Source: Siphonodentalium dalli
Taxonomy: Eukaryota > Mollusca > Scaphopoda > Gadilida > Siphonodentaliidae
Reading direction: 5' to 3'
Assembly (NCBI GenBank): GCA_032622095.1
Contig: CP136068.1
Span: forward strand, 53,778,025-53,842,024
DNA length: 64,000 nucleotides
Part shown: positions 48,222 through 60,286 of the stretch, in pieces
Layout: every line of letters begins with the position of its first letter
How positions within the stretch are numbered: position 1 is the first letter of the stretch
Translations under genes and position numbers: made by a program
Notes under the pieces: generated by a model
The model's database searches: none
What the model saw: only the letters and a program-made list of their open reading frames with translations
Told to the model about the DNA's origin: nothing

Positions 48222-49008
48222 CTAGAAGGTGACCCGACTTCGTCCGGGCTTTGACCTTGAATTGACCATTTTGAAGGTCAAGGTCAGGTGGGGTCAAACA
48301 CCAACACCCCAAAAATGGTGGAAATCGGCCCAGCGGATACCGGGAAATCGGCCCAGCGGACACCGAGATACCCTATGCATCAAATTTCGTCCGTAAAAAT
48401 CCGCCAGTTTAACCCGATTTGATTTCCACTCAAGTATATAAACGCGCCTCATATACACACGCTCATTAATTATCAAGTTTCAACGTAAAGATAAATTTAC
48501 ATCGGTGCCCGAGATATCCCCAAGACGTCTGAATCAGATAAATGCATCGGCCGGTTAAGCGTTAACGTGATCTAACGTTATGACCTCTAACGACGTCATA
48601 GAAGTTACGCATTGTTTTTATCCTGATGGAAGATAGTACCACTTCTTCTTGATAATTGAGGCAGATAACTAAAACGGATACATACGCATTATATATCGTT
48701 GGAAAGAGGAAACACGAAAGATTCTCAGTGTCATTATTATGACTGGCATTTTATTATTCGCGCTGTTTCGAATCGATTTGTAAGCACCGAACTCAAATGA
48801 AAGTCCCGTAACACAGCGTAAAAACAGATTTGACCTCGGCACGTGAAAAGTTGACCTCGGATCTGAAAATCAATAGGCCCATGTTCGCTCCCGGGTCGAA
48901 TTACGTGTCCGTACCAAGTTTGGTCGAAATCGGTCCAGCCGTGTTCGAGTCCATCGCGAACACACACACACACACAGATCTTCCAAAAATATATAATAGA
49001 TAGATAGA
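48222..49008 (-). mobile_element. Helitron-like unit 8
   Basis: The 3' end is CTAGAAGGTGACCCGACTTCGTCCGGG, in which CCCG and CGGG pair. The 5' side is CAGCCGTGTTCGAGTCCATCG, (CA)n, and TCTTCCAAAAATATATAATAG. Confidence 0.65.
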
Positions 49009-49840
49009 CTAGCAGGTTAGCCCGCCACTGGCGGCAATCGTCAGAAACATGACAAATTTAAAAAAAATTAATGAATTTTTTTAATGAATTTTTTAATTAA
49101 ATGTTTTGTTTTTCAATGAGTTAATTGTGCCTTTTAATTTACTGGCTTTTTAAATTAATTTAATTTTGTGTTTTTCAATGAGTTAATTGTGCCTTTTTAA
49201 TTTTTTAGTTAAATTTTTTGTTTTTCAATTTTACCCGATTTGACCTTGAATTGATCATTTTCAAGGTCAAGGTCAGGTCGGGGTCACAATTTAACACGTC
49301 CATGACACTTCCCGTAGGTAGCATCGGTTCGAGTCTATAAAGGACACACACCTATATATGACACTTCCGGTATGTGCCAAGTTTGAGCTCAATCGGTTCG
49401 AGTCTATAAAGGACACGCACGAGGAAAAACTGAGCCGATGAAAATGTCCCCCGTACCTAGGAAGCCCTAAGTATGTAAGAAACACACAGAAGCGAGTTCC
49501 AGATAACGTAAACAAAACCGTATGCGAAAGCCGAAGGGAATAAAGAGCGTCAAGTTAACCGGTTAACGAACCCAAATATGGAAGATCTTTACCAACGACA
49601 CTGCGGATACGAACGCTCTTTAACTATCAACGCGATTAACCCCGCAGTGCCGTTTTTTGTGACTGAGAGTGGAGAACGGGTGTTCTGAGCTTCTCCAAAA
49701 CGCCGCGACGACCATTCCCGTGGATTTGTACCCTTATGTAGGAAGTTTGGTCTCGATCGGTGCAGCCGTTTTCGAGTCTATAGAGGACACATATATTTAT
49801 GTATTTATTTATATACGGAGTTCTCAAAATATATAGTAGA
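49009..49840 (-). mobile_element. Helitron-like unit 9
   Basis: The 3' hairpin is CCGCCACTGGCGG. Inside are AT tracts and TTTTCAATGAGTTAATTGTG blocks. The 5' side has GCAGCCGTTTTCGAGTCTAT and ATATAGTAGA. Confidence 0.7.
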
Positions 49841-50169
49841 CTAGCCGATGAGCCCGACGTTGTCCGGGCTATTCAAAAAACCAAATTTCAAGTCGATAGC
49901 TCCACCCGTTTCCGAGATCTGGTCTGCGCATGCGCGAAGCTGGCGTCGCACGGGCTCGGCAACCCGATACAATTTGTACCCGGCGCAAGATACATTCACA
50001 TAGCAAATTTCAAGTCGATAGCTCCACCCGTTTCCGAGATCTCGTCTGCGCATGCGCTGCACGGGCGTCGCACGGGCTCGCCAATACGACAACGACCACC
50101 GCCTGGTCAAACTACACACACGTACCAAGTTTCGTCCCGATCGGTCGAGAATCGTAGATTTGTATAAAG

Positions 50170-50207
<38 letters not shown>

Positions 50208-50229
50208 TTGTTTCAAAATATATAAGAGA
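49841..50229 (-). mobile_element. Helitron-like unit 10 with 122-bp tandem repeats
   Basis: Same type as unit 6 but with only two interior 122-bp units, near 49881 and 50003. It ends in (GACA)n and TTCAAAATATATAAGAGA. Confidence 0.75.
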
Positions 50230-51159
50230 CTAGCAGGTTAGCCCGCCACTGGCGTGGTTGGTCAGAAACATGACATTTATTGAATTATTATTTTTTTATT
50301 TTATTTTATTTTTTGAATTTTGTAATATTAATTTAATGTTTTTTTAAATTTAATTAATTATTTTTAAATTTTTTTAATTTTAAATGAATTTTTTGTTTCT
50401 GGCGGAAAAATTGACCCGATGAAATCCCCCCTTCCTAGGAACGACAGACAACGCATTGTTTGTTTTTCAATGAGATAATTCATGGTACCCGTCCTAAACA
50501 TATCCGTTCCTAGATTAGTCCCCGAATTGACCCGATGAAATCCCCCCTTCCTAGGAACGACAGACAACGCATTGTTTGTTTTTCAATGAGTTAATTCATG
50601 GTACCCGTCCTAAACATATCCGTTCCTAGATTAGTCCCCGAATTGACCCGATGAAATCCCCCCTTCCTAGGAACGACAGACAACGCATTGTTTGTTTTTC
50701 AATGAGTTAATTCATGGTACCCGTCTCCCCGAAAAGAGCGGACAGTCAATTAATCCCGTCGTGAAATCTCTCTGCATAATATTTCGAGCGATAGCGTTGC
50801 GTTGAATTGTAAACAAACGCTGCTTAGATCAATTCTGCCTTTTTAATCGAGATAATTTCATTTCGTCGCGCATCCGTATTTCGGACGCATGGGGTCAGTC
50901 GTTTAGCCACGTCCATTGAAATAAAGAGCGTTAATCCTTAACTCCTCCGAATATGGTCAATATAAAGATCGTTGATGCCTTAACCCCCGAAGTGGCGTTT
51001 GCGGTGATTTTGATGATTGGGAAGGGAGAAGAGGTGCTCTGAGCTTCTCCAAAACGCGACCACGGCGGTGTCCGTGGATTTTACACTTGTATACGAAATT
51101 TGAGCTCAATCTGTACACGCGTTCTCGATTCTATGAAGTACCCACATACACACATATAT

Positions 51160-51209
<50 letters not shown>

Positions 51210-51233
51210 GTAGTTCTCAAAATATATAGTAGA
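50230..51233 (-). mobile_element. Helitron-like unit 11 with 116-bp tandem repeat
   Basis: The 3' end is CTAGCAGGTTAGCCCGCCACTGGCG. A 116-bp unit is repeated from 50411, 50527 and 50643 (TTGACCCGATGAAATCCCCC...). The 5' side is a (CA)(TA)n microsatellite at 51145-51208, then CTCAAAATATATAGTAGA. Confidence 0.7.
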
Positions 51234-51664
51234 CTAGCTGAAACAGACCTTTATTCAGTTTCTGAGCGTCGCAGGGTCGGAGGGGCTTTGCGCGCATTTG
51301 TACCTATAACTATTCACATATGTTCATATTCGACTTATTTGATTATGCAATAAGCCAAGCCCATAGTGGACTTATAATCGTATTTCTGTCAGATGGCGCG
51401 GCCACAATGAAAACACATATATAAAGAGCGTACATCTGGTCTGCAAATAGGTTCATATTTATTCACATTTATTTGATTCTGAAATAGGCCCATAATGAGC
51501 TTATTTTAATTTCTGTATGTGTGTTTTTAAATCTATTTAATTAAACTAACGTCGTTACATCCTCCACCAAGGTACCCCGAGTAACCACACCAAATTTGGT
51601 TGAAATCGGTCTAGGATCTGGAAGAAAAATCAGAACAGACAGACAGACGGACAGACAGACAGAC
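51234..51664. repeat. Array edge: Helitron-related fragment and (GACA)n
   Basis: CTAGCTGAAACAGACCTTTATTCAG (51234-51258) is the reverse of internal sequence of the plus-strand Helitron. A (GACA)n tract lies at 51637-51664. No gene. Confidence 0.5.
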
Positions 51665-52530
51665 ATTTTATGATATCACTAAATTAATATATGATATCCC
51701 AGATTTTATTATATCATATATTCATTTTGTGCGATCACTTATTCGAATTTGTGATATTACTTATTCGAATTTGTGATACCAATAATTCGGACGAAGAGAC
51801 TGTTTATTGATATCACTAAATGTATATAATAAAATATTTATTGATATATAACATGAATTTATATCACAAAATCGAATTATTGATAGACTACTATTCATTC
51901 AACATTTTGTGATATCATTAAATCACGTTAATATATCGTAAAATGGAATTATTGATATAACTTAACGCTTACGTGTTTTTTTGATATCATATATTCGATT
52001 TTGTGATATATAAAAAAATTAATTTATGATATCACTAATTCTAATTTGTGGTATCTTAAAATCAATTTGTGATATCACTAATTTCCCAACATTTTAATAT
52101 CAATAATTCGAAATATAGATATCAATAAATAAAATTGAACTCAACACAATGTACTGATTTCTCTGAGCTACCAATGACATCGAATTAGTGATAACATAAA
52201 ATCAAATATGTGATATAAAAAAATAACTAGTAGTTATTGATATTACAAAATGAAACTATGATATCACTAATTCGAATAAGTAATATCATAAAATGAATTT
52301 ATGATAGCATAAAATAGTAAGCAATTGGTGATATCAATAGTTCGATTTTGTGATATCATAAATTGATTTTATGATATCAATAAATATTTTATGATATCAC
52401 TAAATACATTTAGTAATATACATAAAAATCATAAATTCGAATAAGTGATAACGAATAAGTGATGCATGTATCCTATATTTATATAGTGAAATCATAAAAT
52501 GAATTATTGATATCAATAAATAGGCAATAA
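51665..52530. repeat. AT-rich degenerate satellite (GATATCA..ATTCGAATTTGT units)
   Basis: Many copies of a ~20-25 bp, partly palindromic unit (TGATATCAC/ATAAATTCGAATT) vary in order and orientation over 860 bp. No coding. Confidence 0.8.
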
Positions 52531-53285
52531 ATAGAAGGCGACCCATATATTTACACTCTGTTTCGTGTCTGACATCTTTGTTGATGATAATAAACGAAGC
52601 TAATCCCAGACTTCAACAAATCAATTAGGTAGCGACCAGAGATATGGATATAGGGAGTCCTCGCTGTCGGGGTAGGATTGTCCAACATAGATTTTCCGAA
52701 GGTCTGCTACGCTTTCAAGTTGGACGACCCCACACTTAGCAAACTAGAATGACGGAGAGAGAAAAAAACACTGGCACCGACAGGTGACCAGAAGGCCTTC
52801 CAGAAAGTCAAACAAGGATATCAGCGAAAATCTGCTTAATAATATCAAATTATGGGTCATTGGCATCAAGATTGATTGACTAATGTCTCTGACATTACCT
52901 CCCAAACGATTAACATATACTTGAGTTATTGTGGAAAGTGATAGCCACCCAAAGGTACACCTGTACAACTAACCCATGACCATACAATCATTGTCCTCCG
53001 ACATTCCATCGGAGGACTATAGTAATGAACCTCGTCCGTGCGTGCGTGTGTTCGTCCGTCCTTCGGGAACTTTTTCTGTACTCTGTCATTTTCTGATCCC
53101 TTTTTCTTTAAGCTTGGCACATATATCAACCAGCATGGGAACCTGGGCACATACGATTTTGAGTTCGATCGGACTCATTTTTGGCATAGAGTCGAACACC
53201 ATGGGACGCATCTTTTGTCCGAGCCTGTATTTCCTGCCAGCTTCGTCGGTGGACATTTTGGTCAACCTTGTATTCTATATATACA
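52531..53285. other. Non-coding; 9-bp stem hairpin and CCGTCC run
   Basis: GTCCTCCGA and TCGGAGGAC (52993-53017) form a hairpin next to CGTCCGTGCGTGCGTG. The arrangement resembles that near 28180. Open frames here (up to 126 codons) lack motifs. Confidence 0.5.
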
Positions 53286-54500
53286 TACACAAACACCACA
53301 CAAATGTAGCCACTCGCTATATACACACACACACCTCACCCATGGCCATTTAACCACACTTGGGTTTACCCGTAGACCCCACAAATTATTATACAGCAAC
53401 GAGTCACCACACATGTAAACCAGGAATACTCCTACACCTCACACATAACCATATAGTCTCTTTCTGTATGCATATGCACCACATTCATGATCATACAGTC
53501 GCTTCTTGCATACTTATTCGCTTCACCATTGGCCATCCAATCACTTCCTGTATATCTAGTTTCCACATCCATGGCAATGAAGTCACTCAAGATATACATA
53601 TACACTGCAATCATAACCATTGAGTCATTCCGGGTATACAATTACACTTCACCAATGGCCATGCAACCTTTTTATATATACCAATGCCCCGCACACATGG
53701 CCATTGATACGCTCCAGACTTGAATCAATCAATCGTGATCATACAGTCACTCCTTGTTTACCAATTCACCTCACCATCGGCCAATACGATCACTCCGTGT
53801 ATACATATTGGCCATATCCATGGCCACATAGCCACTAAAATATATAATGTATATATCCATGCATATAGAGTCATTCCAGGTATACATAGACACATAATCA
53901 TTGATCATACAGCCCTTCTAGATATAGCAATACAGCGCGCACCACCTCACCGCTGTCCACACATTCACTTCCTGTATACCTAATCGTCACACCCATTACC
54001 ATACGCCCACTCTAGATATACATATACACCCCACTCATAACCACATAGTCACTCCATGTATGCACATACACATCACCAATGGATATACCAATACCCCACA
54101 CGAACGTTTTGAATATTCACCATTACAATTCAGCCACTCGATGTATACTCCCCATTCATGATCATACAGCTACCGTCTGCATTCACCACTGATAATACAG
54201 CCACGGCAGAGATGCATCACAGATACACCATGACCACAGGTGCACTTCATATATACACACACGCCCGCCAATGAGCTATGCATATACACTTCAACAATCA
54301 AGACTGTACAGTCATTCCTTGTACACATATATACATTACACATAAGCACAGGGCGCCAGTCCAAAGTTATTCATATACCCCACACATGACCATACAGCCA
54401 CCATATGTATACAAATACACCCACTCATGGCAATAGTCACACAACGTACACATGTATATCCCACACATGACCATACAGTCACTCTATATAGATACAATAG
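53286..54500. repeat. Degenerate minisatellite (~40-48 bp period, ~25 units)
   Basis: Variants of CCATACAGTCACTCC.TGTATACATATACACC(T)CACC.ATGGC recur through 1.2 kb. All three frames stay partly open on each strand because of the repeat composition, so the open frames here are not genes. Confidence 0.8.
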
Positions 54501-55560
54501 AAGTTTTGGGCAAAATTACACACTGCATCATTTAAAATGAATGTGTTGTGCCTCAGAAGGCACTGGGGCAACCATAATGAAATAATAAGTAGAGAATGGA
54601 TTAAGTATCAAGTAACATGGTTAATAACCAAGTGAGTCACATTTACTACCTTTTGTGAAAAACAGAGAATAATGTTCGAGATATATGTCAAAACAATCAA
54701 CTATTTTGTTTACCAAATATTGGTTGTCATTTTGCCAGCCATATTGAGTAATTTTGCCTAAATTTAAAAACGCATCAGTGTGACGTATTTAAGACAGATA
54801 AAAACAATTAACAAATTTGATACCAAAAATAGTTCCATTTTACTTGAAAAATGGTCCAAACCTGAAAAGCGATTTTTTTGCCGATTGTGATGTCAAGTTT
54901 GTGATAGAAAAATCCAATATTTCTGGTAATATCAGTGGTTACAATAGCAACACAACCAATGTGCACCAGAAATGTTAGAATTTAATGTATGTAAGACATA
55001 ATAGCCAATTTTATTCATTAACCGTGTAAGTGATTACATGAACTATTTACCATTTCCCAGGTTTTTGTCGCCATTTTGGCAGCAATTGTTAGACCAAGTG
55101 ACAATTTTGGTTCCATGGAGTTGAAATATTCATAGGTAATGTTGTGTCTACTTACTGTGTACAGTTCTGTCATTTCTTGTTAAAATGTGACTAGAATCAT
55201 AATGGTGATTTCTGGTGAAATTTCATACCGAGTTCTGTAAAAATCTAATTTTTGAGGGAATGAATGCCATATTTAATTGCTCATTGATCAGTTAACATGA
55301 AAATAAAGTCACAATTCTAAACCAGTTCCATACAGCAGAAATTGATATGGAAGATGTTAGTGAAAAAACATAAAATTTTCCACTTCCTGCTGCCATTTTG
55401 ACGGCCATCTTGGACGGGGGGTTCCCCAAATTTTGGCATTATATATTGCAAAGTCCTACTTATTGTATATGCCTAATTTTAAATCGCATAGTTCATGCTA
55501 AGATTAATTGCGACATTTAATAAAGTGTATGATCATGAAACATTATTAAATTCGGAAAAT
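54501..55560. repeat. Degenerate long-period repeat (~330 bp, ~3 units)
   Basis: Blocks resembling GCCATTTTGGCAGCCAT, in TTTTGCCAGCCATATTG, GTCGCCATTTTGGCAGC and GCTGCCATTTTGACGGCCAT, recur near 54731, 55068 and 55390 with similar AT-rich surroundings. Confidence 0.55.
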
Positions 55561-55965
55561 CCCTTAAAAGAGGGATTAAAGAGAACTTTCAGCGAGGTTC
55601 CACATCTTATATGAATAAGTATGTGAATATGTACATGTGCCAAGTTTCCTGCTTCAGGCACAATTTGAACAATTGTCCTGAAAATTGGAGTTAATCTACT
55701 CCACTATTAGGACTGCCTTTGTATAGTGAGTATAATGAGCCATGTTTAACGTGTTTTGGTATATATTCAAGTCTGAAGATATACAAGTACGCAATACATC
55801 TGGAAAGTAATTCACCTCCACATATAATATGCTCATAATTGAGTGATTGAGTGTGTCCCATCCTGATGCGTTGTTTCTGAAAAGTGAAATAAAACATTTC
55901 GTAATTCAGAACCTGTGCCAGGATAGATAACTCTATCATCTATTTAGGCGGGTATTAATTGGTTA

Positions 55966-56405
55966 CAGTGAAGTAATTGTTTCCCATTGGCCTCCATACT
56001 AACGTTTAACAGCCAACTGATGTCAATGTATAACATAAGTGTGGAAGCCATATATTATATGAAAGACTGTCGTCTGTGCAAACTTTTGGAAAAAAAATTG
56101 ATATCGCCAAGCATGACTTTTACATTTAAATTTCGTGTTTTTTAAAGTAGCGTCAGGATCGCAGTAAAAAAATATTGATATTTTACACCTCACACTGAAA
56201 ATTTCAAACATGAAAGCACAACATTGGTCATAAGCCAATATTTTTTCTGATTTTTTTTAATTCAAGCAGGAATGATTTCCTTCATATTTTATCTATAAAT
56301 ATAAAATATCCAATTAACCAATCAGGGGGCAGCGTTGTATTTAGTGCTCTCTTCCATCTTGGTCAAAAATCCGTTGGAGGGCGCGCTCCCTCAATTACTT
56401 TACTG
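55966..56405. mobile_element. MITE-like TIR element D (CAGTGAAGTAATTG ends)
   Basis: The left end CAGTGAAGTAATTG and the reversed right end CAGTAAAGTAATTG are flanked by TA (and the longer GGTTA / TAACC). The right part contains the CGCCCTCCAACGGATTTTTGACCAAGATGG block seen inverted in elements A-C, so this is the same superfamily. No transposase. Confidence 0.7.
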
Positions 56406-56410
56406 TAACC

Positions 56411-57840
56411 TATTGCATTTTTGCGAGATATAATTCAGAACCTGTTCCAGGATAGACAAGAAAACCATAGTCAGAAATGGTAACGCCCTCCATATCATAT
56501 TATTAAGCATATATCAAATATATTGCAGCTTTAATCTAGTGATTGTAAACATATGTATATAGGTAACGGCCATGCGCTACGTATAGTTCATTACATGTGA
56601 TTATATGTTTTGCATGTGTGTATAGTGTTCACTTGGTGAGAAAGGATGTGAAAACATTTCAAAAATCGGGCGTGCCAAACTAAAGTTTAATTTCAAATAT
56701 ATATATGTGTTCACAAAGGGCGCATACGTTCCAATTGGTTGAAATGTTCATCGCCAAACATGCAACGGCCATTGCATTGATACACCAATAACCACACACC
56801 CATTGCCAATAAAGTGACGAACACCTTGACGATTGACACGTTATTATGATGAGGCGTTGCCAGTTTGAGCAAATACATTAAACTGTCGGTTTCTCGGTTC
56901 TCTTATACGACATTTGAATTATTTTCGGCTGGCTTGTATCTTTTCTTTGTTATTTGTTCTTATTTCTTTTCAAACATAGAGGTATGAATAGTGCACTAAA
57001 CAACATGCAGAATAATAATCAAGCCAAAACCTCTCGATCTTCGTTACAGGTTCAAGTATGCAAATACCAAATACGTAACTACCTGTTCTAATTTCACTTG
57101 AAATTGTCACAATTTTAGCCTGAACAGGCTTGAATTATAAAAATCTGCGACCATAATCTATGATTGGGGAGGGGGCTGGTTCTCGAAAGCTTCGAATAAC
57201 TAAGGGATTTTATTGAATGCATCATCCGGGATTATCTGGGCAAGAAGGTACAATATGTTTAACTTAAGGTACACTGTTTTACTTAAATATTTCATAGTTG
57301 TAAATTTTGCGTAAATATGTATAATACAAGAGAGGAAAGGTGACGTAATTGGGAACTCGTAGCTGGACAACCCTTTCCACGAATGAAGACACACGGTGCC
57401 ATACCACCTTCTGTGCCTTCAAATTTAAAGCTTTAAATATGTTCATAATTATATGAATAGCATAAATTACTGCATATTAGATTAATCACTCGTAGCAGAC
57501 AGACATGACTGCATGTCAACTACGATATTTATAAATCAGAAGTGGCTTGGGGGGGGGGGGGTCATGACTGATGGTGCTGCACCCCCCCCCCCCCCCGTCG
57601 AGGAAATATGCAGTGGTCAGTCCGGTAGCTTCCGGGATAATATAGCCCCCATGTTGGGGAGTATAGACCCTGCGTTTGGGGAAATCCTGAGGCCATCACT
57701 GGTATCAAAATCAAGAGAAGACTGACAATGATTTTAACAGAACGTCCACCATTTGGTTATCGCGCGAACAGTTCTTTTAATATAAGCGGCCTGACGACTT
57801 CGTCCGAGTCAACGGCTCTCTGCACGTTCGGAGCTTGACT
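56411..57840. other. No recognised gene; ~1.4 kb
   Basis: AT-rich DNA with a G-run and C-run facing each other at 57549-57597. Confidence 0.4.
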
Positions 57841-57843
57841 CAC

Positions 57844-58081
57844 TGTGGTCAAACATAGCCGCAATGATTGGGTTGTCAGCGGACACATATTACACTGTCT
57901 GTATGATCCATGTAAAACGCCAATATACACGATATTTAGGCCTACAGAGATGATACACAAGCATGTGTGTATCCACCCTATAAACGCGCGAATTCCCTTC
58001 CAATTACTCGGCGCGTACTTTTTTTTAGCCGCAAAGCGATACGTGGATATATACATCGCGACAGAATCGCTTATGCTCCCT
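57844..58081 (-). CDS. Candidate internal exon with one membrane segment, gene unknown
   Basis: The minus strand has a TTTCTATTTCAG acceptor ending at 58082 and a GTGAGT donor starting at 57843, bounding 238 bp that stay open in one frame (one leading base plus 79 codons). The encoded piece has a basic stretch AAKKKYAPSNWKGIR, then a hydrophobic segment (FIGWIHTCLCIISVGLNIVY) and a Cys-containing tail (QCNMC). The frame also has an internal ATG. Flanking exons were not found, and no family is recognised. GC content is a little higher than its surroundings. It could be a chance open frame between fortuitous splice-like sites. Confidence 0.35.
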
Positions 58082-58271
58082 CTGAAATAGAAACGAGTAC
58101 GAAGTACGAAGATACTCAAGTACCCTTCTAATCATATGCTTCGAGATCTATATCCAAGTATCCTATTTCGCCCATTGGTCCATTGGCAAGTTAAAACACC
58201 TCCTATACAACCATTTCCCCTCCTATCATATATTTTGGCTGGTATTGCATATATCCGAGATATTATGTGCA

Positions 58272-59336
58272 CGTAAAATAGATAATGCTATGATTCTCTA
58301 CTCTGTCTGACGCCCGTAGAGATCATATTCCATCATTACAAAACCTTGGAACTTTTTGAAGTTTTGACGGGGATCCTTATGAAGTTGAAAAAATAAAGCG
58401 GGGAATATATTTCTTAGTAATTATCTGTTCCTTGATAACGTACTTCACTGTAGGTGGAGGTCCCAACTCGAATTTTCATGATTTAAGTGACTTTGTGAGC
58501 TATTTTGCTTTCCGTCGCTTACAATTATGGAACTAGAAAAGTCACAATAAAGAATGCAATTTCGAGTTGGGTCCTTCACCTACGACGAAGTACATTATTA
58601 AAGGGGTACTGTACGCCATTTTCAATAAATTTCCGGTGACAACAACGATCTAATATCGATAATATATAGAAACATAAGTAATTTGAGTCGAAGATGTATT
58701 CTGTAAACGATCAGGTTAATAGGCTATCTTAAAATTTAATAATTTAAAAGTTAATAATTTGATATAAATTGAATTTATGACTGGAGCCATAAAATGGCGT
58801 CAATTAAATTACGAATTTCCGTAATCAAATAAATTAATTGAGGGATACTGGATTGTTAAACCGATCGCTAAAAATATTATGATGATACGGGGAGAACACT
58901 CAAGCCACCCATTGACTAGCGACGATACAATAACTTAAATGATTATATGGGACTAGTATGCCTATAATATAACTTTTATTTTATTCATTTGGTTGAAAAC
59001 TGTACAAAAATTACTCGACAACAATTTGTATTTTTGCATTCCGGTAAATTTGTCATCCGTAACACTACTTCGTACTCAACAGACTTTCAAATAATGAAAA
59101 AAATTGTTACCTTATTCTCCGACTCGGAGACTATAGAAACCAATAACAACATTTGGCGTACAGTACCCCTTTAAGGAACAGATCATAACTAAAAGGTATA
59201 TTCCCCGCGTTAAGTTTTCGACTTTATAAGGTTCCCTGTCAAAACTTCAAAAAGTTCCAAGGTTTTGTACTATAAAGGAATATGATCTCTACGGCCGTTA
59301 GGCAGAGTAGAGATTCATGGCATGATCTACACGTTA
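58272..59336. mobile_element. Large foldback element, split by a nested insertion
   Basis: The left arm (58272-58478) and right arm (59336-59175 plus 58597-58560) are inverted copies. For example CTCTACTCTGTCTGACG.CCGTAGAGATCATATTCC pairs with the reverse at 59279-59322, and AACCTTGGAACTTTTTGAAG pairs with the reverse at 59244-59265. The arms align fully only when 58602-59174 is removed. Confidence 0.8.
58602..59170. mobile_element. 569-bp TTAA-flanked TIR element (piggyBac-type MITE) nested in foldback
   Basis: The ends are AGGGGTACTGTACGCCA and its inverse TGGCGTACAGTACCCCT. TTAA lies on both sides (58598-58601, 59171-59174). The TTAA target is the hallmark of piggyBac-like transposition. 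No transposase; the 61-codon open frame inside has no motif. Confidence 0.85.
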
Positions 59337-60078
59337 AAAGAGCCCTACCGTGGGCAAGTGAACCACGGCCCGACACACTTGTGCGCGAAAATACCTTCAT
59401 GGGACCACATTGCAAGTAACTATGGCCTTTACTGAGTCATCCTGGTCTCCAGACCGAATAACCTCACATAATAATATGTTAGTCACATATCTAGACAGAC
59501 ACATACGATAACATGCTAAATACCTTTTTTGTTTTCATTATTATGCGCTTACTAACTGACATGTCGATTATACTCGACCCATAACATTCGAGGAGTATAT
59601 GCATGAACTGGATCCTTAATTAAATATTCCTCGTATCTTTTCACATGTATTCACATGTAGAGTAACATCTATATCTATATATATAGAGCGTGTTTGTGTT
59701 ACAATTCGATTTGACCTTGAACACACTCGGAGAGATTTGATTTCTAACACACATACACCCCAAGGTCAAGCTTTGATATATATCGACGAAATGAACACCT
59801 GTCTGAGTTTACAACAAATTGTGCGCTTGATATCACATATTCCCGTAATATTACAAAATTGATGTATGCGGTACAACAGTAACGCAATCCTTGCATGCAT
59901 GCATGCACTATTATAATCCTAATATCATTACTGAAATGTCATAGACCGAAAAGTCATCGGAAATTTCACCTTCATCCGCCCACGGCGCTCTGACTGATAA
60001 TATTTATAACTGATCTTCGCAAAGGACGCGTAGTGAAAAAAAATCATTATTTTCATGCAATCGGGACAGTGTTAAACC
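59337..60078. other. No recognised feature
   Basis: No open frames or clear repeats, apart from a short GCATGCATGCATGCA at 59894. Confidence 0.4.
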
Positions 60079-60286
60079 CCCCAGTTAATTAATGAATAAA
60101 TCCAATAGAAAATTAATTGCGCTTCAGCGCAATTATTTTCCAATAGATGGGAACCCCCAGTTAATTAATGGAATAACCTATCTATTCAGGGGTGTAATCT
60201 TGTAACAATACTTGCGCTTCAGCGCAATTGAATTGCGCTTCAGCGCAATTGATATGAATCAAGCTGGATTGCGCTTCAGCGCAATT
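60079..60286. repeat. Four copies of the palindrome ATTGCGCTTCAGCGCAAT
   Basis: The palindrome occurs at 60115-60134, 60212-60229, 60231-60250 and 60268-60286. CCCCCAGTTAATTAATG also occurs twice (near 60078 and 60155). Spacing is irregular. Confidence 0.85.

Larger units (their letters stand above)
36876..51233 (-). mobile_element. Head-to-tail array of non-autonomous Helitron-like units
   Basis: Read on the minus strand, units end in a GC-rich hairpin followed within 7-12 nt by CTAG, and most are joined directly to TC-TA.TATATATTTTG.., the next unit's 5' end. Junctions (plus coordinates, GA|CTAG) lie after 36875, 38029, 40924, 46161, 47459, 48221, 49008, 49840, 50229 and 51233. Variants lie after 37842 (CCAG), 46831 (GA lost) and 48025. 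The hairpins are CCGCCAGTGGCGG-like or GCCCGGAC..GTCGGGC-like. The 5'-TC, 3'-hairpin-CTRR layout is that of Helitrons. No Rep/helicase gene is present. Confidence 0.75.

Noticed and set aside
57200-57394. Possible further exon of the 57844-58081 candidate
   Set aside because: No acceptor/donor pair with compatible phase could be seen.
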